Assembly (NCBI GenBank): GCA_031267475.1
Contig: JAIRZA010000164.1
Location: 1-6,486 of the forward strand
Direction: 5' to 3'
Length of the DNA: 6,486 nucleotides
From: Spirochaetaceae bacterium
Lineage (GTDB): Bacteria > Spirochaetota > Spirochaetia > Treponematales > Breznakiellaceae
Under the pieces are notes generated by a model. The model saw only the letters and a program-made list of their open reading frames with translations, had not been told where the DNA came from and made no database searches. Made by a program: the position numbers and the translations under genes. Positions within the stretch are counted from its first letter, which is position 1. Each line of letters opens with the position of its first letter. Below, piece by piece: positions 4,855 through 6,486 of this stretch.

Positions 4855-6486
4855 GACAGATAATTTTAGTCGCCCTATGCCTGTTGGCGGGATTTTCCAT
4901 AACACTCACAGCCGCGCTGATTCATTTTTCAGTGTATTGGGGATTTTCGCAAAGAATGAAACAGGAAGCCGCCACAGAACTTGAATACGCCGGCGCCGGA
5001 ATTAACGCCGCCGGAAAATCGTACCTCGATTCACTTGCCTTCCAACCGGCGTTTGCGACGGAAAAGCCCCGGCTTACACTGATAGCCCCTGACGGCGCGA
5101 TACTGTTCGACAATATGCGCGATGCGGAAAAAATGGAAAACCACTCCGCCAGACCGGAATTTCAGGAGGCTTTAGCGGGAAAGACAGGCGAAAATTTCCG
5201 CTTTTCTAAAACACTGGAAGAACAAACATACTACCGCGCAATCCTGCTTAACAACGGCAGCGTCCTGCGCATAGCCGTAAGCATGGACAGCATCACAGCG
5301 TCGGCGCTGGATATGCTGCCGCTTACCATGGTCATCGTACTGGTGATTTTTATCTGCGCCGTTATAAGCGCCTCTAAAATTACCCGCATGATAGTAAAAC
5401 CAATCAACTCCATCAATCTGGAAATACCGGAAGAAAACGACATATACGACGAACTAAGCCCGCTGCTTTCACGCATCAAGGCGCAAAGAGATCAACTTGA
5501 AAAACAGATTGCGAAACTGCGGAAAAGACAGCTTGAATTTGAGGCGATTACGAATAATATGCGGGAAGGACTCGTACTTTTGGACAAGGAAGGGCGCGTA
5601 CTCCTGAGCAGCCAGAGCGCGTTGAAATTACTGCGCATAAATTCGGCAATACCCGAAAACCAGAACGCGCTGTATTTACGGCGGGACGAACCCTTCCGGC
5701 TTGCTCTGGAAAAAGTATTAAGCGGCGAGCATATAGAATGTTTACTTTCAGTGGAATCCGCGCGGCTGCTCCTTATGGCGAGCCCTGTAATGGACGGCGG
5801 CAAGATGCAGGGAGCGGCGCTACTGCTACTGGATGTAACCGAGCAGGAGGAGCGGGAAAGACTGCGGCGGGAATTTTCCGCCAACGTATCCCACGAACTA
5901 AAAACCCCCCTCACCGTGATTTCCGGATACGCGGAAATCTTATCGCAGAGCATGGCTAACCCGGAAGACGCGCCCGGTTTTGGCGGGAAAATATACGCCG
6001 AATCCCAGCGGCTGCTCAACCTAATCAACGACGTGATGCAGCTTTCCCGTCTGGATGAAGGGGCGGTAAACCTTGAACGCGAACCCGTCAACCTATACAC
6101 CCTTGTAAGCGGAGTAGTAGAACGCGCCGCCCCCATAGCCCGTTCAAGAAACATCCGCCTGAGCCTGACCGGTGAAGACGCGATAATCAACGGCATTCCC
6201 CAGATACTGCACGAAATGGCGTTTAACTTGGTGGACAACGGAATCAAATACAACAACGACGGCGGAGAAGTGCGCGTATCAATCACAAGCAATGAAAAAA
6301 CAGTATGCCTTTGCGTAGCCGACAACGGCGCAGGTATTCCACTCGTGGAGCAGGAACGTGTTTTTGAACGCTTTTATCGTGTCGATAAAAGCAGAAACAC
6401 CGGAACCGGCGGAACCGGACTAGGCCTTTCCATAGTAAAACACGGCGCTCAACTCCATGACGCAAACATCGAATTAGAAAGCGGCG
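4851..6486 (+). CDS. phoR: Phosphate-regulon sensor histidine kinase PhoR, 3' end cut off
   Basis: Membrane kinase expected to control the PhoB encoded just upstream. The frame is open from ATG 4851, which shares ATGA with the phoB stop, to the window end: 545 codons with no stop. Domains in order are: TM1 (about 4-26); an extracytoplasmic region (about 30-153) with LTLIAPDGAILFDN (75-88) and NHSARPEFQEALAGKTGE (97-114), typical of PhoR/PnpS-type sensors of Gram-positive bacteria; TM2 (about 155-175); a short linker without a clear HAMP domain; a coiled segment; and a PAS domain (about 229-331). HisKA follows with FSANVSHELKTPL, the phosphoacceptor being H348. The ATPase domain has the N box FNLVDNGIKYN (N459), DNGAGIP (491-497), an F box VFERFYRVDKS and the G2 box GTGGTGLGLSIVKH (518-531). 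Only the last part of the catalytic domain and the stop are missing, because of the window edge. No sign of damage. Confidence 0.92.
   Translation, partial: MRQIILVALCLLAGFSITLTAALIHFSVYWGFSQRMKQEAATELEYAGAGINAAGKSYLDSLAFQPAFATEKPRLTLIAPDGAILFDNMRDAEKMENHSARPEFQEALAGKTGENFRFSKTLEEQTYYRAILLNNGSVLRIAVSMDSITASALDMLPLTMVIVLVIFICAVISASKITRMIVKPINSINLEIPEENDIYDELSPLLSRIKAQRDQLEKQIAKLRKRQLEFEAITNNMREGLVLLDKEGRVLLSSQSALKLLRINSAIPENQNALYLRRDEPFRLALEKVLSGEHIECLLSVESARLLLMASPVMDGGKMQGAALLLLDVTEQEERERLRREFSANVSHELKTPLTVISGYAEILSQSMANPEDAPGFGGKIYAESQRLLNLINDVMQLSRLDEGAVNLEREPVNLYTLVSGVVERAAPIARSRNIRLSLTGEDAIINGIPQILHEMAFNLVDNGIKYNNDGGEVRVSITSNEKTVCLCVADNGAGIPLVEQERVFERFYRVDKSRNTGTGGTGLGLSIVKHGAQLHDANIELESG

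Noticed and set aside
5492..6325. Minus-strand open frame of 277 codons opposite phoR
   Set aside because: It is very Ser/Arg-rich, has no motifs, and lies opposite the PAS, HisKA and ATPase domains of phoR, whose motifs are unambiguous.

Overview
The window holds one tightly packed, plus-strand phosphate-starvation operon in the order pstS-pstC-pstA-pstB-phoU-phoB-phoR. The last gene runs off the right edge. It encodes the high-affinity phosphate ABC importer (PstSCAB), its signalling adaptor PhoU, and the two-component pair that normally controls the Pho regulon. No RNA gene, insertion sequence, CRISPR array, terminator or credible minus-strand gene is visible. The only stretches without coding sequence are the first 80 bases (promoter and leader) and 17 bases between pstA and pstB.

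The source is probably a bacterium of the Bacillota, most likely a Clostridia-like lineage. The reasons are strong AGGAG-type ribosome sites, a lipoprotein PstS, a PhoR with an extracytoplasmic sensor plus PAS domain, a PhoB/PhoP-type regulator, and Bacillus-like 11-bp spaced TTGACA repeats upstream. This is inferred from family resemblance; no taxonomic marker is present, and other phyla with similar Pst operons (for example spirochaetes) are not excluded.

Layout: 1-80 is a putative Pho-box promoter with a short leader; 81-959 pstS; 956-1843 pstC; 1840-2730 pstA; 2748-3506 pstB; 3506-4183 phoU; 4180-4854 phoB, using a TTG start that overlaps the phoU stop; 4851-6486 phoR, 545 codons, 3' end missing. 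Most neighbours overlap by 1 or 4 bases, which suggests translational coupling. By family knowledge, PstS captures phosphate outside the membrane, PstC/PstA form the channel, and PstB powers it. PhoU relays transporter state to PhoR, which sets PhoB phosphorylation. PhoB would then act on the repeats at the head of this same operon.

The outstanding observation is that PstS appears circularly permuted. The half that normally comes second (SREEGSGTR ... GYLPLD) directly follows the lipoprotein signal. The half that normally comes first (AGSSSVSPLMEKL ... GEIRDWSE) is at the C-terminus. Each half occurs once, and the new termini lie at the normal inter-half hinge. A lesser oddity is a pair of adjacent in-frame 12-bp tandem duplications in the 5' end of pstA. 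The remaining genes look like ordinary family members.
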